A stretch of DNA of 64,000 bases from Pseudomonadota bacterium (GTDB taxonomy: Bacteria; Pseudomonadota; Alphaproteobacteria; Sphingomonadales; Sphingomonadaceae). The notes beneath the pieces are model-generated. The model had not been told where the DNA came from. It worked only from the letters and a program-made list of their open reading frames with translations, and made no database searches. Shown in pieces: positions 28,173-37,090 of the stretch (position 1 is the stretch's first letter; each line of letters opens with the position of its first letter). Made by a program: the position numbers and the translations under genes. Where the stretch lies: NCBI GenBank assembly GCA_020160755.1, contig JAIUPN010000001.1, forward strand, positions 558,001 through 622,000. The letters run 5' to 3'.

Positions 28173-29765
28173 ATGGGCTATCAGGAAGACATGGCGCAGG
28201 CAGGCCGCCTCATCCGCGATTACGACGGCACGTGGGACGGCATCAGCGGCGAAAGCATCGCCCGTATGCGCGCCCAGAACAAGTTCAGGACCGGCCTCGA
28301 CGTCGCGCGCTACACCGCGCGCATCATGCGCGCCGATATGGCCGCCTATGACGCCGATCCCGCGAACTACACCCAGTCGCTCGGCTGCTGGCACGGCTTT
28401 ATCGCGCAGCAGAAGATGATCTCGATCAAGAAGCATTTCGGCACCGTCAAGGGCCGCTACATCTATCTCTCGGGCTGGATGGTCGCGGCGCTGCGCAGCG
28501 AATTCGGTCCGCTGCCCGACCAGTCGATGCACGAAAAGACCAGCGTTCCCGCGCTGATCGAGGAAATCTACACCTTCCTCCGCCAGGCCGACGCTCGCGA
28601 ACTCGGCATGCTGTTCCGCGATCTCGACGCCGCGCGCGCCGAGGGCGACGAACTCAAGGCGAAGCAGGTTCAGGCCGCGATCGACAATCATGAAACGCAC
28701 GTCGTGCCGATCATCGCCGACATCGACGCGGGCTTCGGCAACGCCGAGGCGACCTATCTGCTCGCCAAGAAGATGATCGAAGCCGGCGCCTGCGCGCTGC
28801 AGATCGAAAATCAGGTCTCGGACGAAAAGCAGTGTGGACACCAGGACGGCAAGGTCACCGTGCCGCACGAGGATTTCAACGCGAAAATCCGCGCCTGCCG
28901 CTACGCCTTCATGGAACTCGGCGTCGAGGATGGCATCATCGTGACGCGCACCGACAGCCTCGGCGCGGGCCTGACCAAGCAGATCGCCTTCTCCAAAGAA
29001 CCCGGCGACCTTGGCGACCAGTATAACAGCTTCCTCGATTGCGAAGAGGTCGAAGGCGCGGGCAATCCCGGCGACGTGCTGATCAACCGCGACGGCAAGC
29101 TGATGCGCCCGAAGCGTCTGCCCTCGAACCTCTATCAGTTCCGTGCCGGCACGGGCGAGGACCGCTGCGTGATGGATTGCATTGCAAGCCTGCAGAATGG
29201 CGCCGACCTCTTGTGGATCGAAACCGAAAAGCCGCACATCGAACAGATTGCCGGCATGGTCGACCGCATCCGCGAAGTCGTTCCCAATGCGAAGCTCGCC
29301 TACAATAACTCGCCGAGCTTCAACTGGACGCTGAACTTCCGCCAGCAGGTGTTCGACGCCTGGGAAAAGGACGGCAAGGATGTCAGCGCCTATGACCGCG
29401 CCAAGCTGATGAGCGTCGATTATGACGACACCGAACTGGGGACCGAGGCCGACGACCGCATTCGCACCTTCCAGCGCGATGCGGCGAAGCGGGCGGGCAT
29501 CTTCCACCACCTCATCACGCTGCCGACCTATCACACCGCGTCGTTGTCGACCGACAATCTCGCGAAGGAATATTTCGGCGACGAAGCGATGCTCGGCTAC
29601 GTCAAGGGCGTCCAGCGCAAGGAAATCCGTCAGGGCATCGCCTGCGTGAAGCACCAGAATATGTCGGGAAGCGACATCGGCGACGACCATAAGGAATATT
29701 TCGCCGGCGAAGCGGCGCTCAAGGCCGCGGGCAAAGACAATACGATGAACCAGTTTGCGGCCTGA
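28173..29765 (+). CDS. aceA: Isocitrate lyase (long form)
   Basis: A 530-residue enzyme of the glyoxylate shunt that splits isocitrate to glyoxylate and succinate, allowing growth on acetate and fatty acids. The catalytic loop reads EKQCGH (Cys221), rather than the KKCGH of the E. coli type, and the length of about 530 places it in the long isocitrate lyase class seen in Pseudomonas aeruginosa and sphingomonads. IIADIDAGFGNAEATYLL and YNNSPSFNW supply the Mg2+ and substrate residues. Malate synthase is not in the window. It is divergently arranged with a ScfR-like regulator. Confidence 0.95.
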   Translation: MGYQEDMAQAGRLIRDYDGTWDGISGESIARMRAQNKFRTGLDVARYTARIMRADMAAYDADPANYTQSLGCWHGFIAQQKMISIKKHFGTVKGRYIYLSGWMVAALRSEFGPLPDQSMHEKTSVPALIEEIYTFLRQADARELGMLFRDLDAARAEGDELKAKQVQAAIDNHETHVVPIIADIDAGFGNAEATYLLAKKMIEAGACALQIENQVSDEKQCGHQDGKVTVPHEDFNAKIRACRYAFMELGVEDGIIVTRTDSLGAGLTKQIAFSKEPGDLGDQYNSFLDCEEVEGAGNPGDVLINRDGKLMRPKRLPSNLYQFRAGTGEDRCVMDCIASLQNGADLLWIETEKPHIEQIAGMVDRIREVVPNAKLAYNNSPSFNWTLNFRQQVFDAWEKDGKDVSAYDRAKLMSVDYDDTELGTEADDRIRTFQRDAAKRAGIFHHLITLPTYHTASLSTDNLAKEYFGDEAMLGYVKGVQRKEIRQGIACVKHQNMSGSDIGDDHKEYFAGEAALKAAGKDNTMNQFAA

Positions 29766-29771
29766 CGGCTG

Positions 29772-29836
29772 CAGGGGGAACCAGTTCGCCCCCTGACACG
29801 AGTTAGACGCGGGGGAAATGTTGCAGCCCCCGCGTC
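29772..29836. terminator. Two stem-loops between convergent aceA and TerC gene
   Basis: The first hairpin is CAGGGGG/CCCCCTG (29772-29778 with 29789-29795). The second is a perfect 10-bp stem GACGCGGGGG/CCCCCGCGTC (29806-29815 with 29827-29836) with an 11-base loop. Neither has a strong U-run. Position between converging genes makes a two-way transcription stop likely. Confidence 0.5.
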
Positions 29837-29941
29837 ACCCCTCTTGGCGCGGGGTCAGCGACCCGCCCCGCGCCTCACGAGCTTTCCTGGGGAGGAAAGC
29901 CTGTCCGTCGGAAGCCGCAAGGCCTCCGGCGGACATTTTCG

Positions 29942-30925
29942 TCAGGACTTCGCCGCTTCCTCCTCGCGCGTCTTGACGAGCGACCAGATGACGCCGCCCG
30001 CGATCAGCGCCACCGTGACGCCAAGGCTGACCAGCGGCGGGAACTTCGCGCCGCCCAGCACGAAATCGGCCACGAAGATCTTCGATCCGATGAACACCAG
30101 TACCAGCGCGAGCGCATATTTGAGGTAATGGAAACGGTGCACCATCGCCGACAGCGCGAAATAGAGCGCGCGCAGACCAAGGATCGCCATGATGTTCGAC
30201 GTGTAGACGATGAAGGTGTCGGTCGTGATCGCGAAGATCGCCGGCACGCTGTCGACCGCGAACACGAGGTCGGCCAGATTGATGACGACGAGCGCGAGGA
30301 ACAGCGGCGTCGCCGCGAGCACGACCTTGCCGGTTTTCGTATCGGGCACGCGCACGAAGAATTTCTCGCCGTGCAGCTCGTTCGTGATCGGCATCCGGCG
30401 CGACAGCCATTTGACGACCGGATTGCCCGCGACATCCATCGGCTGTTCGCTGGTGAACAGCATCTTCACGCCCGTGAACACGAGGAAAGCCGCGAAGATA
30501 TAGAGCAGCCAGCCATATTCGGTGACCAGCGCCGCGCCGCCCGCGATCATGATGCCGCGCAGCACGATCACCGCGACGATACCCCACAGCAAAGCGCGAT
30601 ACTGGTAGCGCGGCGGGATCGCGAAGGTCGTGAAGATCAGCGAGATGACGAAGATATTGTCGATCGACAGCGCCTTCTCGATGAAGAAGCCGGTATAATA
30701 TTGGAGACCGGCCTCGCCGCCTTTCGCGGCCCAGACCCACGCGCCGAAGGCGGTGGCGATACCGATGTAGAGCAAGGAGAGCTTCAGGCTCTCGCCGATC
30801 CCCATCTCCTTGTTTTCCTTGTTGAGCACGCCAAGGTCGAACGCGGTGAGCGCGATGACGAGCGCAAGGAAGGCGAGCCAGAACCAGGCCGGTGTTCCCA
30901 GCCAGTCGGCGAACAGAAATTCCAT
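29942..30925 (-). CDS. TerC family integral membrane protein
   Basis: A 327-residue protein with about nine membrane helices. The TerC/Alx signature IEKALSIDNIFVISLIF and the second acidic motif LADLVFAVDSVPAIFAIT are both present; these carry the aspartates thought to handle a divalent metal. Alx-type members export manganese; others are linked to tellurite resistance. Length matches the Alx subgroup. I see no convincing yybP-ykoY (Mn) riboswitch in the short upstream gap. Convergent with aceA. Confidence 0.9.
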   Translation of the reverse strand: MEFLFADWLGTPAWFWLAFLALVIALTAFDLGVLNKENKEMGIGESLKLSLLYIGIATAFGAWVWAAKGGEAGLQYYTGFFIEKALSIDNIFVISLIFTTFAIPPRYQYRALLWGIVAVIVLRGIMIAGGAALVTEYGWLLYIFAAFLVFTGVKMLFTSEQPMDVAGNPVVKWLSRRMPITNELHGEKFFVRVPDTKTGKVVLAATPLFLALVVINLADLVFAVDSVPAIFAITTDTFIVYTSNIMAILGLRALYFALSAMVHRFHYLKYALALVLVFIGSKIFVADFVLGGAKFPPLVSLGVTVALIAGGVIWSLVKTREEEAAKS

Positions 30926-30999
30926 GATGATATTCCCTGGATATGCCGAGCGCGCCGCCTTCGCAAAGGCAGCGCTCCCGATCGTCGATTATATGGGAT

Positions 31000-31194
31000 T
31001 TAGTGCGCGAACGCCGGGCGCAGCGCAGGCCGCGTCGTCAGCGCGGCGAGCCGCTTTTTGACCGCCAGCTTCAGCGTTTTCAGGCGCAACAGGCGAAACG
31101 GATCGGCGCCGCGCCGCCGCACTTCGCGGCGTTCGGCCTCGTCGAGCTGGCGATGCAGCACGGTCAGGCGGTAAAGATTGGGATTGAGCGTCAT
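31000..31194 (-). CDS. Small DUF465/YdcH-like protein
   Basis: A 64-residue, very basic, helical protein. The pattern LHRQLDEAERREVRRRG followed by RLLRLKTLKLAVKKRLAAL resembles the DUF465 (YdcH) family of small coiled-coil proteins of unknown function. An ideal ribosome site, AGGAGG seven bases before the ATG at 31194, supports it as a real gene. It is 74 bases upstream of the TerC gene in the same direction. Confidence 0.75.
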   Translation of the reverse strand: MTLNPNLYRLTVLHRQLDEAERREVRRRGADPFRLLRLKTLKLAVKKRLAALTTRPALRPAFAH

Positions 31195-31439
31195 AAAAGG
31201 CCTCCTGATTGATAAATCAAGCAGGTGACGCCGATGCCGGTCCCGGGGGTAGAGGGGAGATGGGCCAGAGCATCGGAGTCACCCGATGCGGTCCGACATC
31301 ACGTGGCGGGAAATATCCCGCCGACGCCAGAGGGGCCCGGCCCGCATGAATCCCATCTAGGCGACAGGCATCGCTCTTTCAAGTCCCCGCCGCATCATGC
31401 TAGCCCGTATGACGCGCATCCGGCGCGCTGGAGCCCTGC

Positions 31440-32207
31440 ATGTCCGTGATTGTCGACCATGATGGCCCGGTGACCATCGTCACCATCGACCGCCCCGCGC
31501 GCCGCAATGCGGTCGATCCCGAAACCGCCCTCGCCCTGCGCGGCGCCTTCACCGCTTTTGCCGCCGATACCGACGCGCGCGTCGCGATCCTGACGGGCAG
31601 CGAGGGCCATTTCTGTGCGGGTTTCGACCTCAACGCCGTGGGCGGTTCGCGTTACGACCCCGACGGCCCGGGACCGATGGGGCCGACGCGAATGCTGCTC
31701 GAAAAGCCGGTGATCGCCGCGGTCGAGGGCCATGCCGTCGCCGGTGGACTCGAACTCGCGCTCTGGTGCGACCTGCGCGTTGCTGCGGCGAGCGCGGTGT
31801 TCGGGGTCTATTGCCGCCGCTGGGGTGTGCCGCTGATCGACGGCGGCACCGTGCGTCTGCCGCGCATCGTCGGGCAAGGCCGTGCGCTCGATATGATTCT
31901 GACCGGCCGCGCGGTTGCCGCCGACGAGGCGCAGCGCATCGGCCTCGCCGACCGGGTCGTCGCCGATGGCGAAGCGCTGGCCGCCGCGATCGAACTCGCG
32001 AAGCAGGTCGCCGCCTTTCCGCAACTCTGCATGAACAGCGACCGGCTGAGCGCTTACCGCCAATGGGATTTCGACATCGAAGGCGCGCTCGCCCATGAGG
32101 CGCACGCCGGGGTCGCTCCGTTACGCGAAGGCGCCGCGGCGGGCGCGAAGCGCTTTACCGAAGGCACCGGACGCGGCGGCAGCTTCGCCGCTTTCAAAGA
32201 GGAATGA
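31440..32207 (+). CDS. Enoyl-CoA hydratase/isomerase family protein (crotonase)
   Basis: A 255-residue crotonase-fold protein. TIDRPARRNAVDPETA, the oxyanion-hole segments HFCAGFDLNA and EGHAVAGGLELALWCDLRVAA, and GVPLIDGGTVRLPRIVG are visible. The last motif has Asp-Gly-Gly-Thr in place of the common Glu-Gly pair, as in a side branch of the family, so the exact reaction (hydration, isomerisation or hydrolysis of an acyl-CoA) is unclear. GGAG lies 6 bases before ATG 31440. Overlaps the following hydrolase region by a few bases and is probably co-transcribed with it. Confidence 0.88.
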   Translation: MSVIVDHDGPVTIVTIDRPARRNAVDPETALALRGAFTAFAADTDARVAILTGSEGHFCAGFDLNAVGGSRYDPDGPGPMGPTRMLLEKPVIAAVEGHAVAGGLELALWCDLRVAAASAVFGVYCRRWGVPLIDGGTVRLPRIVGQGRALDMILTGRAVAADEAQRIGLADRVVADGEALAAAIELAKQVAAFPQLCMNSDRLSAYRQWDFDIEGALAHEAHAGVAPLREGAAAGAKRFTEGTGRGGSFAAFKEE

Positions 32208-32209
32208 CG

Positions 32210-33088
32210 ATGAAGATATGGATCGCCGCCGCGCTACTCGCCCTGCCCCTCCCCGCTTTCGCGCAGGCGCCTGGAATCCCCTCTGCGATCTACACCGATC
32301 CTCCCGCCGACAAGACGCATCCCGCAGCGATGGAGGTCGTCCATATCCCGAGCGGCGGGATCCGGATCAATGGTGTCGTCTATGTCGCGCAGGGCGCCGG
32401 CCCGCACCCGACAGTCATCCTTTGCCACGGCCTCCCGGGGCTCGAGAAGAACCTCGATCTCGCGCAGGCGATGCGCCGCGCGGGCTGGACGGTGATCACC
32501 TTCAACTACCGCGGATCGTGGGGCAGCCCCGGCGACTATCGCTTCGCACAGAATCTGGAGGACGCCGATGCCGTCCTCGCTTTTGCGCGCGATCCCGCCA
32601 ACGCCGCGAAGCTGCGCATCGACCCGAAACGCCTTGTCATCATGGGACACAGCATGGGCGGTTGGGTCACCGCGCTCACCGCCGCGCACGACAAGGCGTT
32701 GCTCGGCGCCGCGATGATTTCGGCAGGCAATATGGGGTGGCTGGGCAAGCTGCCGCGCGACCAGGCGGTGAAGGTGCTACGCAGCAACGGCATGGAGGCG
32801 CTCGCCGGGACGACGCCGGAGCTCATGGCCGATGAAATCCTCGCCAACACCGATAGCTTCGATTTCGTGAAAGCCGCGCCACAACTCACGGGAACCAATC
32901 TCTTCGTCCTGACGTCGGACGACGGGCTGGCACCCATGAGCAACGCGTTATCGGCCGCGATCGCGAAGGCCGGTGGCACCGGGGTGAAGACGACGCATGT
33001 CGCGACCGACCATAGCTGGTCGGATGCGCGGATAAGATTGCAGGCGGAGATCTTGAGCTGGCTGGCAACGCTGGCCCCACAAAATTAG
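32210..33088 (+). CDS. Secreted alpha/beta hydrolase
   Basis: A 292-residue protein with a signal peptide (about residues 1-19, ending AFAQA). The alpha/beta-hydrolase features are the HGLPGLEKN oxyanion loop, the nucleophile elbow GHSMGGW (Ser), an acid in LTSDDGLAP and the histidine in ATDHSWSD, so a full catalytic triad is present. Start: ATG 32210 has AGAGGA six bases upstream, whereas ATG 32204 (overlapping the crotonase stop by 4) is too close to that site. Likely a periplasmic esterase or peptidase; substrate unknown. Confidence 0.87.
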   Translation: MKIWIAAALLALPLPAFAQAPGIPSAIYTDPPADKTHPAAMEVVHIPSGGIRINGVVYVAQGAGPHPTVILCHGLPGLEKNLDLAQAMRRAGWTVITFNYRGSWGSPGDYRFAQNLEDADAVLAFARDPANAAKLRIDPKRLVIMGHSMGGWVTALTAAHDKALLGAAMISAGNMGWLGKLPRDQAVKVLRSNGMEALAGTTPELMADEILANTDSFDFVKAAPQLTGTNLFVLTSDDGLAPMSNALSAAIAKAGGTGVKTTHVATDHSWSDARIRLQAEILSWLATLAPQN

Positions 33089-33134
33089 ATCCTCGGCCGC
33101 ACGACTCGTTTCCGCATCGCGAAAAGGACAAGGC

Positions 33135-33162
33135 GGCCCCCCGGGGACAAGCCCGAGGGGCC
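33135..33162 (+). terminator. Stem-loop after the alpha/beta hydrolase gene
   Basis: GGCCCCCCGGG and CCCGAGGGGCC pair as an 11-bp stem with one mismatch and a 6-base loop. It lies 46 bases after the hydrolase stop and before the convergent LuxR-type gene. No U-run follows, so it is only terminator-like. Confidence 0.4.
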
Positions 33163-33283
33163 GAAGTGGGAGGGGGCATTCTCGGCGCGCGTGCGAAGTC
33201 TGCAATTTTGCAGAACGCGCGGGTGTTGGCGCTGATTGGTATGTTAGCGCCACGCGACGCTGGCGATGGAAACGGACCCGCGA

Positions 33284-34108
33284 TCAATCGATACGGTTAA
33301 AATGCGTCGTTTCCAGTTTTTGACGATTGTCGCTGGACCAGACAATCGTTTCGGTCATGGATTTCAGATCCCTGGCGACGGTATAGACTCGCGTCGATAC
33401 CCGGGTGCCAGCTTTTCCCAGCGTCATGACCAAGGTGTCCGGTGCCGGCTGGCGCAGGGCAACGCTGTCGATGAAATCCAGATTGCCGGTGATCGGCACG
33501 GGGACGCCATCGAGTGCGGCCGTCGATTCCGAATGCTTCCGGGAGCCGTCCGGCGCGACGATTTCGACACGCGTTGTCCATTTTCCGTCTTGCGATGCAC
33601 GGAACGTCATCGTCACCCGTTGAGGCCGCTCCTTCTCTGGCATGAGCGATGCGTCGAGCGACCAGCTTCCGACCAGCGGCAGCTGCGTGGATGCCGCGCC
33701 GTACGCGGCGTTCGATGTTCCGGCCTGATCGGCGGAGGGCGCGGCTGCGACCATCAATCCAGCGGCGGCCAGGGGTATTGCGATGAACATGGCGATCATT
33801 CCTTTCGAACCGCGAACCCCGACGGTTGCGGTGTGCGCCCAGTCGTTCACGCTGGCGCGCTGTCCCGGAAGATCGATATTTTCGTCACAAGTTTTTTGGA
33901 GGTCCATAAGGCGCGCCAGTTCGCGGCTGCTGCCGACCCCCGTCTTGCGGCGGGCAGCGCGCAAACGCTCGTTGATCGAGGTTTCCGAACGGCCCAGACG
34001 CGCGGCGATGGTCTTGACGGTATGCCCGGCGACCAACAGGCGAAGAACTTCCATTTCCCGGTCGGTGAGACATGCGGTCAAGCCGCGAGCGGGTTCATTG
34101 GCAGACAT
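33284..34108 (-). CDS. Membrane-anchored LuxR-type HTH protein with extracytoplasmic domain
   Basis: A 274-residue protein. Residues 12-68 are a clear LuxR/GerE helix-turn-helix (CLTDREMEVLRLLVAGH, then IAARLGRSETSINERLRAAR). Residues 103-123 form one strongly hydrophobic helix. Residues 130-274 are a soluble domain, presumably in the periplasm, beginning LPLVGSWSLDASLMPEKERP and resembling lipocalin-like or DUF-type beta domains; I do not recognise a specific family. No receiver domain is present. The architecture suggests a one-component signal receptor that binds DNA while in the membrane. Neighbours (M20 hydrolase, convergent esterase) give no clear target. Confidence 0.75.
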   Translation of the reverse strand: MSANEPARGLTACLTDREMEVLRLLVAGHTVKTIAARLGRSETSINERLRAARRKTGVGSSRELARLMDLQKTCDENIDLPGQRASVNDWAHTATVGVRGSKGMIAMFIAIPLAAAGLMVAAAPSADQAGTSNAAYGAASTQLPLVGSWSLDASLMPEKERPQRVTMTFRASQDGKWTTRVEIVAPDGSRKHSESTAALDGVPVPITGNLDFIDSVALRQPAPDTLVMTLGKAGTRVSTRVYTVARDLKSMTETIVWSSDNRQKLETTHFNRID

Positions 34109-34217
34109 GTCTGTTGCTCACCACAGGCACACGAACAGGTCCATCCCAATTTATTTGGGAAATGGCAGCGGTGCCCGCCTGCGGGGCGGTGACACCATCC
34201 GGATTCCGCGTCTCCGG

Positions 34218-35531
34218 CTATTTTTTTGCCATCAGCTTCATCGTCATCGCCGTCAGCGCCTCGGTCGCGGTCGAGATGACGGCGGGCGCGTCGGGCGCCC
34301 AGAAGGGCGAATGGAGGCTGGGTAAGGTGCGCCCTTCCTTCTTCGCCGCGTCATATTCGGCCTGCGGCACGCCGCCAACCCAGACGATCAGGCTCTTGAT
34401 GCTCTTGTCCTCGCGGCCAAAGCGGCTGAAATCCTCGCCCCCCATCACCGGCGGCATCTGGACGACGCGATCGTTTCCGAAGCTCGTCTTCAGATAGGCC
34501 GCCATTTCCTCGGTGAATTCCGGGGTGTTGAAGGTCGCGGGGGTATATTCGTCCTTCTGCACCGTCACGACGGGCATCTTGTCGTCGGGCATCCCCGCGG
34601 CGATCGCCTCGCCCTTCGCGATACGCGCGATCCCGTCGAGCAAATGGTCGCGCACCTCGTCCGAATAGCTGCGCACCGTAAGCTGAAGCTTGGCTTCGTC
34701 CGAGATGATATTGTGCTTCGCGCCGGCATGGAAACTGCCGACGGTCACCACCGCGCTGTCGAGCGGGCTGATCTCGCGCGAAACCAACGTCTGGAGCGCA
34801 CCGACGATGCGGCTCGCGAGCACGATCGGATCCTTGGTCGTCTGCGGATAGGCACCATGCCCGCCGACCCCCTTCACACTAATGTCAACGCTGTCCACAT
34901 TGGCGAGCGCGTAGCCCGGCGTGTAGCCGATCTTGCCCGCGGGAAACTGTGCCGCGTCGTGGAAAGCCAGCGCATATTCCGGCTTGGGAAAACGCGTATA
35001 GAGCCCGTCGGCGAGCATCATCCGCGCGCCCGCACCGCGTTCCTCGGCGGGCTGGCCGATCATCACCAGCGTGCCCGACCATTTCGCCCTGTTCGCCGCC
35101 ATCAGCCGCGCAATGCCGATCCATGCGGTCATATGCGTGTCGTGGCCGCACGCGTGCATCACCCCCGTCTCGACGCCTTCCTTCGTGGTGACGCGCACTT
35201 TCGACGCGCCCGGCAGGCCGGTCTGTTCGGTGACCGGCAGGCCATCCATGTCGGCGCGAACGAGCACGACGGGCCCCGGCCCGTTCTTCATCACCGCGAC
35301 GACGCCCGTGCCGCCGACCTTTTCGGTCACCTCGAACCCCAGCTTGCGCGCCTCGGCCGCGAGGATGCCCGCCGAACGCACTTCCATGAAACTGAGTTCG
35401 GGATTGGCATGGAAATCCTTATAGATCGCCATCAGCGACGGCATCTGCTTCTGCACCTCGCTGCCCAAGGTCTGCGCCGCCGCCGGCGCCGCGAGAGCCA
35501 GCGCCGTCGCGCCTGTCCACAAGATCCGCAT
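34218..35531 (-). CDS. Secreted M20 family amidohydrolase/peptidase
   Basis: A 437-residue protein with a signal peptide (residues 1-19, ending AAAQ). M20 zinc-site motifs are present: VRADMDGLPV, MHACGHDTHM, GQPAEERGAGARMM and a late PVMGGEDFSRF. The fold matches the IAA-amino-acid hydrolase/hippurate-hydrolase subgroup (M20D), which cleaves N-acyl amino acids or amides, here probably in the periplasm. Transcribed in the same direction as the DUF4893 gene 33 bases upstream. Confidence 0.92.
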   Translation of the reverse strand: MRILWTGATALALAAPAAAQTLGSEVQKQMPSLMAIYKDFHANPELSFMEVRSAGILAAEARKLGFEVTEKVGGTGVVAVMKNGPGPVVLVRADMDGLPVTEQTGLPGASKVRVTTKEGVETGVMHACGHDTHMTAWIGIARLMAANRAKWSGTLVMIGQPAEERGAGARMMLADGLYTRFPKPEYALAFHDAAQFPAGKIGYTPGYALANVDSVDISVKGVGGHGAYPQTTKDPIVLASRIVGALQTLVSREISPLDSAVVTVGSFHAGAKHNIISDEAKLQLTVRSYSDEVRDHLLDGIARIAKGEAIAAGMPDDKMPVVTVQKDEYTPATFNTPEFTEEMAAYLKTSFGNDRVVQMPPVMGGEDFSRFGREDKSIKSLIVWVGGVPQAEYDAAKKEGRTLPSLHSPFWAPDAPAVISTATEALTAMTMKLMAKK

Positions 35532-35564
35532 GCAATTTCCCCTGTTTATCTGTTTATCTGTCTG

Positions 35565-36209
35565 TCAGCTCGCCGGGACCAGTTCGATCACGTCGAGCAA
35601 GGATTCATACGCCGGCGCGGGCAGCACCAGCCGCCAGCGATTGTCGCCGATCCGTTCGACCAGCCCTGCCATGTCGCGCATCCGGTCACTGCCGTAATTG
35701 ACCGCCATCTTCTCGTCGCCGAGTTCGAGCGTACCGAGGAAGACCTGCCGTTTCAGATTGTCGGGAAAGATCAGCCCGACGGGCCGCTGCGACCCCGTGA
35801 TCTTGGTCAGACTCGACAGGCCCTGTTCGGCCGAGACGCGGCAGCGGAACCAGCCATAGGCGACGTAGGAAAGCCCGGCCCGCCCCTGCGCGCCGATCTT
35901 GATCGTCCGGCACCGATATTCACCCGCCGGCAGATGCGGGTTCGGCAAGGCCGCGGTCGGTTGCAGCAACACGCCTTCACGATCGATATCGGTGCCAAAC
36001 CCCTTGGCCCGGGCATCGGCCAGCGCGGTCTGCCAGCTACTGTACCATCCGCGAATCCGCGCCTGGTCCTGCACTGTCGCGGTGGCGCGCCATGTCCCCG
36101 TCTCTGCCGGCGCATCGGCCGACGACGGCGGCACGGGCGGCACCGTTCGACAGGCGCCAACCATCAGGCCCAGCGCCAGGGCTAAAATCAAACTCGTACG
36201 ACCCCTCAT
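35565..36209 (-). CDS. DUF4893 lipoprotein
   Basis: A 214-residue protein with a lipoprotein signal (lipobox MVGAC, Cys20). The mature part contains ARIRGWYSSWQTALADARAKG, AGEYRCRTIKIG, KITGSQRPVGLIFPD and the end LDVIELVPAS, which together match the DUF4893 family common in sphingomonads. Function unknown; probably an envelope protein. Confidence 0.8.
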   Translation of the reverse strand: MRGRTSLILALALGLMVGACRTVPPVPPSSADAPAETGTWRATATVQDQARIRGWYSSWQTALADARAKGFGTDIDREGVLLQPTAALPNPHLPAGEYRCRTIKIGAQGRAGLSYVAYGWFRCRVSAEQGLSSLTKITGSQRPVGLIFPDNLKRQVFLGTLELGDEKMAVNYGSDRMRDMAGLVERIGDNRWRLVLPAPAYESLLDVIELVPAS

Positions 36210-36278
36210 TCTCCGTCACTCCCCGGTCCGGTTGCATTAACCTTAGGAGAGCAAAGGAGATTGCTCAAGGCCGCAGCG

Positions 36279-37064
36279 CTATGCCGCGGTCCAGCCGCCG
36301 TCGACGCTGAGATTGGCGCCGGTGATATTCGCCGCCTCGTCGCGCGTCAGGAAGGACGCGATCGCCGCGACCTGCTCGACCGTCACGAATTGCTTTGTCG
36401 GCTGACCGGCGAGCAGGACGTCGTTGATCACCTGTTCGCGCGTCATGTTCCGCGCCTTCATCGTGTCGGGAATCTGGTTTTCAACCAGCGGGGTCCAGAC
36501 ATAGCCGGGGCTGATGCAATTTACGGTGATCCCGGCATCGGCGACTTCGAGCGCGACGGTCTTGGTCAGTCCGGCAAGCCCGTGCTTGGCGGTCACATAG
36601 GCCGATTTGAACGGCGAGGCGACGAGCGAGTGCGCAGACGCGGTGGCGATGATGCGCCCCCATTTCTTCTTGCGCATCCCCGGCACGGCGTGGCGGATCG
36701 TGTGGAAGGCCGCGGTCAGATTGAGCGCGATGATCATGTCCCATTTCTCGGGCGGGAAATCCTCAACCGGCGACACGAACTGCATCCCGGCGTTGTTGAC
36801 GAGGATGTCGACGCCGCCGAAATCCGCATCGGCGCGCTGGAACATGGCCTCGATCTGCTCGGGCTTCGTCAGATCGGCGCCGTCATAAGCGGCCTTGCCG
36901 CCGCTGGTTGCCTCCAGCCCCTTGCGCTCGGTCTCGATCGCGTCGGCTTCGCCGAAGCCGTTGATGATGATGTTCGCACCTTCGGCAGCGAGTATCTTCG
37001 CTATGCCCAGCCCGATACCCGACGTCGATCCGGTAACGAGGGCGGTCTTTCCTGTGAGGCGCAT
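36279..37064 (-). CDS. bdhA: 3-hydroxybutyrate dehydrogenase
   Basis: A 261-residue SDR enzyme that interconverts (R)-3-hydroxybutyrate and acetoacetate with NAD, in polyhydroxybutyrate and ketone-body use. Motifs: TGSTSGIGLGIAK, LVNNAGMQFVSPVEDFPPEK, the catalytic SAHSLVASPFKSAYVTAKHG (Ser, Tyr, Lys) and QPTKQFVTVEQVA near the end, which is diagnostic of this enzyme rather than generic SDRs. The start is ATG 37064; the frame is open further upstream into the patatin gene. The patatin gene 26 bases upstream in the same direction is a frequent partner. Confidence 0.93.
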   Translation of the reverse strand: MRLTGKTALVTGSTSGIGLGIAKILAAEGANIIINGFGEADAIETERKGLEATSGGKAAYDGADLTKPEQIEAMFQRADADFGGVDILVNNAGMQFVSPVEDFPPEKWDMIIALNLTAAFHTIRHAVPGMRKKKWGRIIATASAHSLVASPFKSAYVTAKHGLAGLTKTVALEVADAGITVNCISPGYVWTPLVENQIPDTMKARNMTREQVINDVLLAGQPTKQFVTVEQVAAIASFLTRDEAANITGANLSVDGGWTAA

Positions 37065-37090
37065 GAGATAATCCTTTCGGTGGGGGAGAT

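Noticed and set aside
30926..30999. Manganese (yybP-ykoY) riboswitch upstream of the TerC gene
   Set aside because: The gap of about 74 bases is too short and I found no matching conserved core.
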